Shown here one piece after another: positions 1-8,431 of a stretch of 64,000 bases of DNA. The notes under the pieces were generated by a model. The model was not told the origin of the DNA and searched no databases. It worked only from the letters and a program-made list of their open reading frames with translations. This stretch comes from Bacteroidales bacterium. GTDB taxonomy: Bacteria; Bacteroidota; Bacteroidia; Bacteroidales; WCHB1-69. Each line of letters opens with the position of its first letter. The first letter of the stretch is position 1. Location: positions 18,689-82,688 of the forward strand of contig JAGCUN010000042.1 in NCBI GenBank assembly GCA_017962845.1, read 5' to 3'. The translations under genes and the position numbers were made by a program.

Positions 1-1323
1 TTCTGCCGTCGGCAGGAAGTAGGCCGGAATGCGGTGTCCCCACCAAAGCTGGCGGCTGATGCACCAGTCCTGGATGTTCTCCAACCAGTTGCGGTAGGTG
101 GTCACGTATTTGTTGGGATGGAACTGGATTTTGCCTTCAAGTACGGGCGGCAGGGCAATGTCGGCAAAGTGCTTCATGGAGAGGAACCACTGCTTGCAGA
201 GGCGCGGCTCGACCGCCGTGTCCTGGTTGCGTTCCGAGTAGCCCACCTTGTTGTCGTAATCCTCGATTTTCTCCATCAGGTTGGCGGCTTTCAGGTCGAT
301 GACGATCTGTTTGCGCACGTCCATACGGTCTTGGCCGACATAGAGACCGGCGGCCTCCGACAGCGTGCCGTCGGGGTTGAAGATGTCGATGGTCTCCAGA
401 TGGTGCGTCTGTCCGAGGGCGTAGTCGTTGATGTCGTGGGCGGGGGTCACTTTCAAGCAACCCGTACCGAACTCGATGTCCACGTAGCGGTCCTCGATGA
501 CGGGTACGACGCGGCCGACGAGCGGCACCACCACCTTGTGGCCGCGGAGCCACTGGTTCTTCGGGTCCTTCGGGTTGATACACATGGCGGTATCGCCCAT
601 GATGGTTTCTGGACGGGTGGTGGCCACCACAGCGTAGTAGCCCTTCTCGTCCTTATGCAGCACCTCGCCCTCCATACCGGTGGGTTTCACCGGGTTTTCG
701 GCGGCGTCGGCCACATAGTAGCGCAGATAGAACAGCTTGCTCTTCTCCTGACGGTAGATGACCTCCTCGGTGCTCAATACGGTCTGCGCTTTCGGGTCCC
801 AGTTGACCATGCGCAAGCCGCGGTATATCAAACCTTTGCGGTATAAATCCACAAACACTTTCAGCACCGACTGGCTGCGGATCTCGTCCATCGTGAAAGC
901 GGTACGATCCCAGTCGCAGGAGGCGCCGAGTTTTTTCAGCTGCTCCAGAATCACGCCGCCGTGCTCCTCTTTCCATTCCCATGCGTACTTCAGGAACTGT
1001 TCGCGGGTGAGGTCCGACTTCTTGATGCCCTCTTTGGCGAGTTTGGCTACCACCTTCGACTCAGTGGCGATGGAGGCGTGGTCGGTGCCGGGCACCCAGC
1101 AGGCGTTGAAGCCCATCATGCGGGCGCGGCGCACCAGAATATCCTGTATGGTGTTGTTGAGCATGTGCCCCATGTGCAACACGCCCGTTACATTCGGCGG
1201 GGGAATTACGATAGAATAAGCGGGTCTTCCATCGGGTTTGGAGGCGAACAATTTGTGTTCCATCCAAAAGTTATACCATTTGTTTTCAATAAGTTGCGGT
1301 TCGTACTTTGTTGCTAAATCCAT
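1..1323 (-). CDS. valS: Valyl-tRNA synthetase, 5' part (runs off the window)
   Basis: Class I aminoacyl-tRNA synthetase that charges tRNA-Val in the cytoplasm. The first 441 codons are present and the gene continues past base 1. The class I HIGH signature appears as HMGH at residues 50-53, preceded by PPPNVTG. The [10 protein letters not shown] motif follows at about 79-88. TTRPET at 235-240 marks the start of the CP1 editing domain, which hydrolyses mischarged Thr-tRNA. The KMSKS loop and anticodon-binding domain would lie outside the window. The ATG at 1323 gives the normal ValRS N-terminus (MDLATKYEP) and sits just below a full promoter match. It is the last gene of this minus-strand block and seems to be transcribed alone. 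Confidence 0.97.
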   Translation of the reverse strand, partial: MDLATKYEPQLIENKWYNFWMEHKLFASKPDGRPAYSIVIPPPNVTGVLHMGHMLNNTIQDILVRRARMMGFNACWVPGTDHASIATESKVVAKLAKEGIKKSDLTREQFLKYAWEWKEEHGGVILEQLKKLGASCDWDRTAFTMDEIRSQSVLKVFVDLYRKGLIYRGLRMVNWDPKAQTVLSTEEVIYRQEKSKLFYLRYYVADAAENPVKPTGMEGEVLHKDEKGYYAVVATTRPETIMGDTAMCINPKDPKNQWLRGHKVVVPLVGRVVPVIEDRYVDIEFGTGCLKVTPAHDINDYALGQTHHLETIDIFNPDGTLSEAAGLYVGQDRMDVRKQIVIDLKAANLMEKIEDYDNKVGYSERNQDTAVEPRLCKQWFLSMKHFADIALPPVLEGKIQFHPNKYVTTYRNWLENIQDWCISRQLWWGHRIPAYFLPTAE

Positions 1324-1349
1324 TTTACATCAATTTCTAAATCGAATTG

Positions 1350-1381
1350 CAAAAATACGATAAAAAATTGGATTGGACAAA
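1350..1381 (-). promoter_or_regulatory. Bacteroidota-type promoter for valS
   Basis: On the minus strand TTTG (1381-1378), a 20-base spacer and TATTTTTG (1357-1350) match the Bacteroidota -33/-7 consensus TTTG-N19-21-TAnnTTTG. The -7 box lies 26 bases before the valS ATG and is followed by CA. This is the only site in the window with both boxes at consensus spacing and a complete TTTG. Confidence 0.75.
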
Positions 1382-1461
1382 GTGATTACAATGGTATTTG
1401 GAAAAGCGTTTTTTTTTGTAAGAAATAATGTGGGAACGGGTAAGGGTTCCTATCAATACCT

Positions 1462-1974
1462 TTAGTTATTCTTGTAGAACTCCTTGTCCATGGTTTCGAA
1501 GGCGCGGGGACTGACGCTGACATTCGGTCCGTGCTGGAGTTCTGTCAGTTTGTCGCAACCTTCGAATGCCCACGAGCAGATCTCTTTCAGACCGTCGTTG
1601 CACACCACTTTCCGCAAGTTTTTGCAGTCCTTGAAGGCGAACGGTGGCACATACTTCAGCTTTTCAGGCAGCGCGATCTCCTCGATGCCGCAGCGCACGA
1701 AGGCATACTGCCAAAACTCTTCCACATTGGGCGAAAAATGGAGGTCGCGGAGGTTGTCGCAGCCGTCGAACACAAAGCCGCCGATAACGCTCACTGTGTC
1801 GGGTATGGTGACGGAAGTGATCTCCTTATGACCGCGGAAAAGGTTGTCGAACAAAATGGTAACCGGCTGACCGTTGTGGGTGGAGGGAATGGTGACCTCC
1901 GCCTCGTCGCCGTCGTATTGTACAGCACAATAGGTGCCATTGTCATCAATCAATTTAAAGGTAAATTCTTGCAT
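1462..1974 (-). CDS. Leucine-rich-repeat (BspA-like, LRR_5) protein
   Basis: 170 residues made largely of BspA-type leucine-rich repeats: successive units of the form 'I-P-x-x-V-x-x-I-G-x-x-A-F-x-x-C-x-x-L' run from about residue 45 to 160 (IPDTVSVIGG, FDGCDNLRDL, FVRCGIEEI, FKDCKNLRKV, FEGCDKLTEL). There is no signal peptide, lipobox, membrane segment or T9SS tail, so as read the protein is cytoplasmic, unlike most surface BspA family members. The first 30 residues (MQEFTFKLIDDNG) look like the usual short cap of such proteins. It lies 36 bases after glsB on the same strand and may be co-transcribed. Binding partner unknown. Confidence 0.8.
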   Translation of the reverse strand: MQEFTFKLIDDNGTYCAVQYDGDEAEVTIPSTHNGQPVTILFDNLFRGHKEITSVTIPDTVSVIGGFVFDGCDNLRDLHFSPNVEEFWQYAFVRCGIEEIALPEKLKYVPPFAFKDCKNLRKVVCNDGLKEICSWAFEGCDKLTELQHGPNVSVSPRAFETMDKEFYKNN

Positions 1975-2010
1975 AGTATAGATGTTTTGAATAATAAAAG
2001 TGCGAGTTCA

Positions 2011-3075
2011 TTACATATTGCGTCCTACCTTCTTCAGCATGCGCTTCACCTTGCGGTTTCGCTTGATGAGCCAGTCTTCAATCATCTGGTCTTCAGTCTC
2101 GGTCGGGTCAGTAACTGTCACTTTACGTTTCCTTGTCATGGAGAATCGGAGGAAGGCCCCGATGTGGCGTTGTTTTTTATCATGATAGATGGAGTCGAAG
2201 GGAATGAGCACACTGGTGTCTTCAATGTTGTGCATTAGGCGGTTGACTGCCGTCCCGAACATCAACATCTGGGAGGTGATGGAGAGATAGATAGTCATGT
2301 TGGGCGGTAAATTCACCCCTCGCAGTTTACCTGCCGCCTTCAGCAATTTGTAATCTTCCACCATATCCTCTTTATTCACAATCAGATTCATCAATTCCGG
2401 GTCAGAATCGGGCATGATGGCTTGGTCATCCCACGGGCGTACCAATTCCTCTTTGTCGCCAAAATGTTTCCATAAGAAATGGTACAATAGATTTCGCGTG
2501 ATGTGGTCGTAGGAGGGATATACGGTGATTTTTCCGAAATAATAAAGCAAATTAGGATACTTCATGATAATGGCCACGAGACCGTCCCACAGATTGTCCA
2601 AGGCGAAGATAGACTTTGCGCCATTTTTGGAACTCTGGTATTCGGGAGCCACAAAATTGCGGCCCAATTCCACGACATGCGGCAGGTACTCATCAATGAA
2701 CTTTTGGGAGAAACGGAACTGGTGCGAGCTGGCCATGATGGGCTGTCCTTTCTCGTCGAAGGTGGCATCGGAGCCGAAGAGAAAACGGTAGCCTCCGATG
2801 ATGGCCTCGTTGTCGGGGTCCCACACAATCAGCTGCTTATAGGGTTTCTCCATCTTGTCGTATTCATCCAAATCGATGGCGTTGCCAGTGGAGCCGCCGG
2901 CCTCCCGGAAGGCCAACTCTCGCAGTCGGCCAATTTCGGTGACCACGTTGGGGGAGTCTTGCCACGTAACGATATACAGCTCGTTATGCCCCTTGTTGGT
3001 GTCTTCCAGTTTTTTGGATTTGGTGAGTTCTGCTTTCAGCAACTCAACGGGTACGGGATCTATAATGGTTTTCAT
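2011..3075 (-). CDS. glsB: Glycine-lipid N-acyltransferase (GlsB-like, GNAT/hemolysin-like fold)
   Basis: 354-residue soluble acyltransferase of the hemolysin-like GNAT group (Acetyltransf_5). The segment around residues 120-160 (VVELGRNFVAPEYQSS) is the conserved acyl-ACP/acyl-CoA-binding core. In Bacteroides thetaiotaomicron this family N-acylates glycine with a 3-hydroxy fatty acid, the first step of glycine-lipid synthesis, and the O-acyltransferase GlsA adds the second chain. The gene follows the PlsC-type gene directly, the pairing known for GlsA/GlsB. I start it at the ATG at 3075, 14 bases after the upstream stop; an in-frame TTG at 3093 would overlap that stop and add MTFFII. The basic C-terminal tail may contact the membrane. 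An ornithine-lipid enzyme (OlsB) is a less likely alternative. Confidence 0.8.
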   Translation of the reverse strand: MKTIIDPVPVELLKAELTKSKKLEDTNKGHNELYIVTWQDSPNVVTEIGRLRELAFREAGGSTGNAIDLDEYDKMEKPYKQLIVWDPDNEAIIGGYRFLFGSDATFDEKGQPIMASSHQFRFSQKFIDEYLPHVVELGRNFVAPEYQSSKNGAKSIFALDNLWDGLVAIIMKYPNLLYYFGKITVYPSYDHITRNLLYHFLWKHFGDKEELVRPWDDQAIMPDSDPELMNLIVNKEDMVEDYKLLKAAGKLRGVNLPPNMTIYLSITSQMLMFGTAVNRLMHNIEDTSVLIPFDSIYHDKKQRHIGAFLRFSMTRKRKVTVTDPTETEDQMIEDWLIKRNRKVKRMLKKVGRNM

Positions 3076-3089
3076 AATGATAAAAAATG

Positions 3090-3947
3090 TCAATCAATAT
3101 GGGATGGCCACGGGTTGGAGACGATGCCGGCCATGTCGAGCATGGACTGGTGGGCGAGATCGCGCATGCGGGCCACCTCCTCTTTGCGTGGGGTGTCGAG
3201 GTTGGGGATGATAGGGTCGCCCACATGGATGGTCACCAAGGGCTCGTCTTTGCTGAAGAGTTTGCGCCAGCCGGTGCGGGGCCTGAAGGTGATGACCAGG
3301 GGGAGAATCGGCAGAGCATAGCGGTAGGCCATGTTGAAAGCGCCGGTTTTGAAGGGACGGAGCGGTGAGTAGTATTTCCAGCTGCAGCTCTCGGGGAAGA
3401 TGTGGATCCACTGCTTTTGGTCGTGAAGTTCGTCCAACGCTTGGTCGAACGCCCGCAAGCCGCTGCGCTCTTCCGGGATGGCGATGCCACCGATGTGTTT
3501 CATCAAAAAGCCATCCTTGCCGCGGAAGGGCTGGGCGTACATCGGAATCCAAGCCTTGCGGTAGCGCATCGCCTGCAGCACGCAGATCATGTCCCATCGA
3601 CAAACATGGTTGCAGACCGTCATCATGCCGTTCGCAAAGAGCTTGCGGTTCTGGCGGATCTTTTCGCGGCCTTCAATCTTTAGACCATACCGAATCCGAT
3701 TTAAGGGAAAAGCAGCTATCCAAAGTGCAAGATAGACGAGAAAATGCCATGTTTTGAATTTCAGGGATTTGTCAAGATATGTATAGCTTCCGTCAAATTG
3801 GATGTCTTTGAGCTCCCCGCGGATGGCGGCCATCTTGGTGAAGGGATTGTCAGCTGAGAACTCTGCTGCGGGTTCTGGAACATATACCTCTTCCTTGACT
3901 TTGAAGTTCCGATAGGCTGGACCGAATGACGAATAGTCCTTTAACAT
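3090..3947 (-). CDS. glsA: PlsC-type O-acyltransferase (GlsA-like)
   Basis: 285 residues of the lysophospholipid acyltransferase family. One hydrophobic segment lies at about 67-82. The catalytic HX4D motif reads NHVCRWD at 113-119 (His114, Asp119) and the substrate motif is FPES at 184-187 (FPEG in typical PlsC). In the paired GlsA/GlsB system this enzyme O-acylates the N-acyl-glycine made by the partner. A plain 1-acyl-glycerol-3-phosphate acyltransferase role is the alternative, but the direct link to the GNAT gene favours glycine lipid. It is first of a glsA-glsB(-LRR) unit, with two TAATTTTG boxes upstream. Confidence 0.8.
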   Translation of the reverse strand: MLKDYSSFGPAYRNFKVKEEVYVPEPAAEFSADNPFTKMAAIRGELKDIQFDGSYTYLDKSLKFKTWHFLVYLALWIAAFPLNRIRYGLKIEGREKIRQNRKLFANGMMTVCNHVCRWDMICVLQAMRYRKAWIPMYAQPFRGKDGFLMKHIGGIAIPEERSGLRAFDQALDELHDQKQWIHIFPESCSWKYYSPLRPFKTGAFNMAYRYALPILPLVITFRPRTGWRKLFSKDEPLVTIHVGDPIIPNLDTPRKEEVARMRDLAHQSMLDMAGIVSNPWPSHID

Positions 3948-3987
3948 GTGCAGTTGTTCAATTCAGTGTTTTTGCAAAATTAAAGCG

Positions 3988-4017
3988 CAAAATTAGCAAA
4001 TAATTTTGAATTGTCAA
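3988..4017 (-). promoter_or_regulatory. Promoter for glsA-glsB
   Basis: Minus-strand TTG (4017-4015), 19-base spacer and TAATTTTG (3995-3988), 40 bases upstream of the glsA ATG. A second TAATTTTG copy lies at 3982-3975, so an alternative start site is possible. Confidence 0.6.
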
Positions 4018-4066
4018 GATGAAAATGAGAATTTTTTTTCACCGTTCATCGTTAATCTTGAAAGCA

Positions 4067-4101
4067 TAAAAAAACGGACCAACATCGTTGTTAGTCCGTT
4101 C
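4067..4101 (-). terminator. Intrinsic terminator after the DUF2795 gene
   Basis: Inverted repeat AACGGAC (4073-4079) / GTCCGTT (4094-4100) with an inner AAC/GTT pair; read on the minus strand the stem is followed by seven T residues (4074-4068). It lies 45 bases after the DUF2795 stop codon and separates that gene from glsA. Confidence 0.8.
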
Positions 4102-4144
4102 TTCGTTGATCAACAATAAAATCAACAAACCCCTAATTCCATGA

Positions 4145-4366
4145 TTAGTATTCGTCTTCGTGGAAGAAAAAGTCTTCTTTGGTGGGGTAGTCGGGCCAGA
4201 GGTCTTCGATAGAGTCGTAAACCTCACCTTCATCCTCCATCTCACGCAAATTTTCAATAATCTCCATGGGAGCACCCGACCGGGTCGCATAATCAATCAG
4301 CTCTTCGCGTGTCGCCGGCCACGGCGCATCCTCTAATTTCGATGCCAATTCAAGGGTCCAATACAT
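4145..4366 (-). CDS. DUF2795 domain protein
   Basis: 73-residue acidic protein. The central stretch (LEDAPWPATREELIDYA, then GAPMEIIENL and EDEGEVYDS) is characteristic of the DUF2795 family, small proteins of unknown role common in Bacteroidota; related domains in Actinobacteria are also uncharacterised. The C-terminus (DYPTKEDFFFHEDEY) is strongly acidic. No membrane segment or signal. It is monocistronic, with its own -7 element at 4412-4405 and a strong terminator downstream, a setting that suggests an abundant small protein. The C-terminal EDF/HEDEY ending is conserved in the relatives I recall. Confidence 0.85.
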   Translation of the reverse strand: MYWTLELASKLEDAPWPATREELIDYATRSGAPMEIIENLREMEDEGEVYDSIEDLWPDYPTKEDFFFHEDEY

Positions 4367-4404
4367 AATATTTAGGTTTTGGTTATCTTCGATTTTTTAG
4401 GGCG

Positions 4405-4412
4405 CAAAAATA
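4405..4412 (-). promoter_or_regulatory. -7 promoter element for the DUF2795 gene
   Basis: TATTTTTG on the minus strand followed by CG, 38 bases before the ATG at 4366. No convincing -33 box. Confidence 0.5.
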
Positions 4413-4450
4413 CACTTTTTTTGTTACGTTGGTGGAATCTGATGAAAATT

Positions 4451-5047
4451 TTATTTCTTTGATTTCCAAATGGTTTCGCTCTTGTTTTCAAGTTGAAGCG
4501 CTTTTCGGGCCGAAATAAAGTAAAAATCGGAAAGCCGATTTGCGTATTTCATCACCTGCTCGCAGACGGCTCCTTCCATGTTATTTTGTGCCACAAATTG
4601 GCAGATTCTCCGCTCCGCTCTCCGGCAGATGGTGCGGCACACATGCAGCTGCGCCGACAGCAACGAGCCGCTTGGCAGTATGAACCCTTTCAGCTCCGGC
4701 AACTCTGCTGTGTACTGGTCGATAAGTCCTTCTGTCTCAGCGGTCCATGCCGCCAAATCGGTGGTGGCCCAGTACTTCTCCCATTGTCCCTTGTCGGTAG
4801 CCAAGATGCTGCCCACCGTGAAAAGCCGGCACTGGATGTCATCCAAAACTTCCACCATGGCATCGCGCGCTGCCGTCTGTCCCTCCGCCGGCGTTATCTG
4901 TTTCAACAGCTCTATCGCCACGCCGGTCGCTGAGTTCAGCTCATCGATAGTACCATAAGATTCAATCTGTTCTGAGAATTTTTCAATCCGAATGCCCCCA
5001 ATCAATGAGGTTTTGCCGCTATCACCGGCTTTGGTGTATATTTTCAT
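4451..5047 (-). CDS. pduO: Cob(I)alamin adenosyltransferase, PduO type
   Basis: 198 residues, a helical-bundle ATP:cob(I)alamin adenosyltransferase that converts reduced B12 to adenosylcobalamin. The N-terminal ATP-binding motif TKAGDSGKTSL is at residues 5-15, followed by YGTIDELNS; the conserved arginine-rich helix RTICRRAERRI lies near 140-150. Full length for the family. It is last in the hflX to pduO run and starts inside the peroxidase gene (26-base overlap), so it is probably translationally coupled. No other cobalamin genes and no cobalamin riboswitch are visible, so salvage of imported cobamide for a B12-dependent mutase is likely. Confidence 0.93.
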   Translation of the reverse strand: MKIYTKAGDSGKTSLIGGIRIEKFSEQIESYGTIDELNSATGVAIELLKQITPAEGQTAARDAMVEVLDDIQCRLFTVGSILATDKGQWEKYWATTDLAAWTAETEGLIDQYTAELPELKGFILPSGSLLSAQLHVCRTICRRAERRICQFVAQNNMEGAVCEQVMKYANRLSDFYFISARKALQLENKSETIWKSKK

Positions 5048-6146
5048 AGTCTAATGGTTGATTAGTGAATGATTCGTCAGTAAGGGTCATCAAAAACGCT
5101 TTCAAATCAGCGATTTGCGAAGGAGTGAGCATCGCGCCGCCCTCGTTCAACTTGTGCATCAGCGGATGCGCGTATGGCGATGCCTGCAACCCGCAGTTAT
5201 AGAACTCCAACACTTCGTCGAGCGTGCTGTACCGTCCGTCGTGCATATATGGGGCGGTAATCGCCACATTGCGCAAAGTGGGTGCTCGGTATGCACCCAA
5301 ATCCTGCGGCCTGCCCGTCACCGAAAAACGGTCCTGCGGGTCGGTGGGATTAGCGTCCAAAGCATTGTTGTAGAACAGGTTGGTGGTGAATAGGGGAGTG
5401 CCCGCCCCTCCGTGACAGTGGAAGCAGTCGGCTCCCTCCTCGGTGGTGAAAAGCACGTAGCCCCGCAGCTCCTGATCGGTGAGCTGCGCCTCCCCGCGCA
5501 GGTAACGGTCGAATTTCGAGTTGGCCGACACGAGGGTACGCACGTACTGCGCGATGGCCTTCTCAATACGCTCCATCGTCACCTCATCGGAGCCGAACGC
5601 CTTGCGAAACAGCTCCTTATACGCCGGGTCGTCCTTGATGTGCGCCACGGCCTGGTAAGGCGTGGCCGCCAGCTCGTTGTCGGCGGTGATGGCAGCCCGC
5701 ACAATTTCCTCAATGTTTCGCTCTCCATATACCGCGCCGTTCCACAAGTACCCCTCGCTGTTGAAGACGAGATTGCAGAGCGGCATCACGTTGTGGTGCG
5801 TGGTGTCGTGCATCCCGCGCGCCTTGCCGTTGCGCAAACGCGGATTGTCCAATCCGATATCGAAGCCGTAGCGCTGCACGTGACAGCTCGCGCAGCAAAT
5901 CAACGAGTCGGGATTGTTGCCGACATAGCCACATAACCTCGTGTCGTTGAATAACTTCCGTCCCAACTCAACCCCCTCGTTGGTCATCGGATTGTCGGAC
6001 GGCAGGTTGAGTGCCGTTGGGAAATACTTCGGAATGACAAGGTCGTAAGGGGTGGCCTCGTATTTCTCCGGCTTTTCACGGCACGACAGCAACAGCCACG
6101 GAAGTAGCGCAACATACAGCAGGATAAGGGATTTCAGCCAGCGCAT
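5022..6146 (-). CDS. Dihaem cytochrome-c peroxidase (CcpA/MauG family) lipoprotein
   Basis: 374 residues. A hydrophobic N-terminus ends in the lipobox LLSC (Cys22), so it is a lipoprotein facing the periplasm. Two haem-c attachment motifs, CASCH (85-89) and CFHCH (241-245), and the family phrases DLGAYRAPTLRNV and PYMHDGRYSTLDEV identify a bacterial dihaem peroxidase, which reduces H2O2 with electrons from c-type cytochromes or the quinone pool. MauG-like oxidation of a protein substrate cannot be excluded. It follows lysC by 6 bases. Cytochrome-c maturation genes must be elsewhere. Confidence 0.92.
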   Translation of the reverse strand: MRWLKSLILLYVALLPWLLLSCREKPEKYEATPYDLVIPKYFPTALNLPSDNPMTNEGVELGRKLFNDTRLCGYVGNNPDSLICCASCHVQRYGFDIGLDNPRLRNGKARGMHDTTHHNVMPLCNLVFNSEGYLWNGAVYGERNIEEIVRAAITADNELAATPYQAVAHIKDDPAYKELFRKAFGSDEVTMERIEKAIAQYVRTLVSANSKFDRYLRGEAQLTDQELRGYVLFTTEEGADCFHCHGGAGTPLFTTNLFYNNALDANPTDPQDRFSVTGRPQDLGAYRAPTLRNVAITAPYMHDGRYSTLDEVLEFYNCGLQASPYAHPLMHKLNEGGAMLTPSQIADLKAFLMTLTDESFTNQPLDYENIHQSR

Positions 6147-6152
6147 ATAGTT

Positions 6153-7433
6153 CTATTGAGGTTTGACCACCATCTGCACTGTGGTGCGCGAGCGTTGCTC
6201 CGCAAACACCGGCCGGTTGCCCACCACCTTGGCGATGGTGGCATCGGTATAGTGCCGAATGGTAATCAATTCCATGTTTTCGTTGTATTTCACAATGAAA
6301 TTCTCTCCCAACTGCTCCAACACCTGCGGAATGCGGTGCGGGTTGAGGTCGGTACAGATGGAAAAGCTGAGAGCCGTGTTCTGCATCAGGTTCATTTTGA
6401 CACCGTTACGCGACAAAATGCCGAAAATTTCCGACAGATTGTTGACCGAGATGAAGGAGAAGTCTTTTGGGAAAAGGGTGATGAGAATCTGGTCTCTTTT
6501 AAAAATATAGGAGGGAATATTCTCGGAAGCCCCGTTGCTGGAAATGATACTTCCCGACTCCATCGGGGCCAAGAATGGCTTAACGTAAAGCGGTATGTTC
6601 TTGTTTTGCAGTGGTTTGAGGGTTTTCGGATGAATGACGGTCGCTCCGTAGTAGGCCAGCTCGATGGCTTCCTCGTAGGAGATGGACTCCAGCTTTACGG
6701 CATCGGGGAAGAATTTCGGGTCGGCATTGAGCAGTCCGGGGACATCTTTCCATATTGTAACACTCTTACCATTAAGGATATAGGCGATAATAGCCGCCGA
6801 GTAGTCCGACCCTTCACGCCCGAAGGTGGTGGCGGTACCGTCGGCAGCACCTGCTATAAATCCCTGTGTGATGCAGAGTTGCGGAGTATTGGCTTGGGCG
6901 GTGAGGGCTTCTTTCAAAAGCCGCTCCGAATCCTCCCACTGGATTTTTGCCTCTGTGTAGGTGCGGTCGGTGCGAATCACTTTTCGAGCATCCAACCACA
7001 AATTGTCCATCCCTTGAGATTGTAAGTATTTGGAAATTAACGTGGTGGAAATGATTTCCCCGAAGCTGACCAGCTGGTCGTATTCAAACTCATAGCAGTT
7101 GGTGGGAGGAGACTGCAACTTGGCCTCCAATTGGCTGAAAATCGGCTCTACGGTCTCGGTCAACGCCGGGCATTCCAAGTCGTTGATGATTTGCAGATGG
7201 TTGTTTTTCAGCTGGTTGAAGAGTGGGGTGGGGGATTCTTTCTGATAGAAATAGGCTTGGAGGATTTTTTCCAGCAGGTTGGTGGTTTTGCCCATGGCCG
7301 AGATGACCACGAAAAGGGGCTTTCCGCTGTGAAGCTGGAGAATGCTGTGCAGGTTGCGCACCCCCGCCGCATCTTTTACCGATGCGCCTCCGAATTTGAA
7401 AACCGTGATGTTGTTATCCAAGAAGTGGCTCAT
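6153..7433 (-). CDS. lysC: Aspartate kinase
   Basis: 426 residues, monofunctional aspartokinase (ATP + L-aspartate to 4-phospho-L-aspartate), the first step to lysine, threonine, methionine and diaminopimelate. The amino-acid kinase signature KFGGAS is at 13-18. Also seen are GREGSDYSA (nucleotide/Asp binding) and KDVPGLLNADP in the middle. The last ~130 residues form the ACT regulatory region, suggesting feedback inhibition. I start at ATG 7433 (MSHFLDNN); a GTG at 7439 overlaps the stop of the upstream gene and would add only two residues. No fused homoserine dehydrogenase. Ends in TAG. Confidence 0.93.
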   Translation of the reverse strand: MSHFLDNNITVFKFGGASVKDAAGVRNLHSILQLHSGKPLFVVISAMGKTTNLLEKILQAYFYQKESPTPLFNQLKNNHLQIINDLECPALTETVEPIFSQLEAKLQSPPTNCYEFEYDQLVSFGEIISTTLISKYLQSQGMDNLWLDARKVIRTDRTYTEAKIQWEDSERLLKEALTAQANTPQLCITQGFIAGAADGTATTFGREGSDYSAAIIAYILNGKSVTIWKDVPGLLNADPKFFPDAVKLESISYEEAIELAYYGATVIHPKTLKPLQNKNIPLYVKPFLAPMESGSIISSNGASENIPSYIFKRDQILITLFPKDFSFISVNNLSEIFGILSRNGVKMNLMQNTALSFSICTDLNPHRIPQVLEQLGENFIVKYNENMELITIRHYTDATIAKVVGNRPVFAEQRSRTTVQMVVKPQ

Positions 7434-7438
7434 AATCA

Positions 7439-8425
7439 CTATTTTTCATTATAAATCACGCACAAAAGTGTCTTGCCGACAATAGCCAGCGTGTTTTTGT
7501 CGATATGGTCGATGTTGTCGTTCATGGTGTGCCAGGTGGCAGGGAAGCCGGTGCCGGTGTTGTCGTCCTGGTGGATGATGTCAATCATCGGGATTCCGGC
7601 GATGGTATTCACGTAGTAATGGTCGTCGGTGATGGGATGGGCGGCTTCTGCGACGAAAGTGCCGCCGTAGCCGAGCCGTTCAGCAATGTTCCAAACGTGG
7701 GTGAGGGTGCTGCGGGCGTAGGTAGCGGAAATCTGTTCGTAGCGGAACCGTGCTCCCGGTGCCCCTACCATGTCGAGCAGCATGCCGTAGGCGGCATGGT
7801 AGCCTTCACGGTGCGGGTGCTTGGACCAGTATTGCGAGCCGAGTCCCCATGAGTCGCTCTGTCCGTCGCTGCCGTAGTCTTCCACGTCAAAGAAAACAAT
7901 GTCAACACCTATAGTGGGGTGTTTCAGCGACAGCTGGCGGGCCATCTCCAGCAGCACACCCACGCCGCTGGCACCGTCGTTGGCACCGTCGATGGCCTTC
8001 TTTTGATTGCCTTCATCAGGGTCGGCATTGGCCCACGGACGCGAATCCCAGTGCGAAGCCAGCACGATGCGCACGGGATTCTCCGGCGCGAAACTTCCTA
8101 TCAGGTTGCAACTCTGCAGTTTGGTGCCATCAAAAGCGGTGGCGGTGAACTCCTGCGCAATCACGGTGTCGCAAAATTCTGCTAATTTGCTCTTTAGGTA
8201 AGCCGCACATTGGCGATGCGCCTCCGTGTTGGGCACCCGCGGACCAAAATCCGTCTGAGCCTTCACAAAATAAAAGGCCGAGTCGGCATCGAAAGCAGGG
8301 GCTTCCAATGGGGTATCTTCTACTTCAGTGTTTTCTCCACCTTTCTTCTTGTCGCGATCACAGGCGACCAGGAGTAATGATACAAGTATTGAAATACAGA
8401 AAGTTACAAATATATAACGCTTCAT
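7439..8425 (-). CDS. M28-family metallopeptidase / glutaminyl-cyclase-like lipoprotein
   Basis: 328 residues. Lipobox LLVAC places the lipidated Cys at 22. The M28 zinc-site motifs are visible: SHWDSRPWAN (His and Asp ligands), IDGANDGASGVG, FFDVEDYG and a late ITDDHYYV. The sequence pattern is that of Bacteroidota glutaminyl-peptide cyclotransferase-like M28 proteins, which cyclise N-terminal Gln to pyroglutamate. Many T9SS and lipoprotein substrates in this phylum begin with Gln after signal cleavage, so such an enzyme would act in the periplasm. An aminopeptidase activity remains possible. It sits 6 bases after pdxA. Confidence 0.87.
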   Translation of the reverse strand: MKRYIFVTFCISILVSLLLVACDRDKKKGGENTEVEDTPLEAPAFDADSAFYFVKAQTDFGPRVPNTEAHRQCAAYLKSKLAEFCDTVIAQEFTATAFDGTKLQSCNLIGSFAPENPVRIVLASHWDSRPWANADPDEGNQKKAIDGANDGASGVGVLLEMARQLSLKHPTIGVDIVFFDVEDYGSDGQSDSWGLGSQYWSKHPHREGYHAAYGMLLDMVGAPGARFRYEQISATYARSTLTHVWNIAERLGYGGTFVAEAAHPITDDHYYVNTIAGIPMIDIIHQDDNTGTGFPATWHTMNDNIDHIDKNTLAIVGKTLLCVIYNEK

Positions 8426-8431
8426 ACTCTG

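Noticed and set aside
1433..1453. Inverted repeat GGAAC/GTTCC after the leucine-rich-repeat gene as terminator
   Set aside because: Stem of five pairs without a following T-run on either strand.
5048..5060. Cobalamin riboswitch for the adenosyltransferase gene
   Set aside because: The gene starts inside the upstream coding region, leaving no room for a leader.
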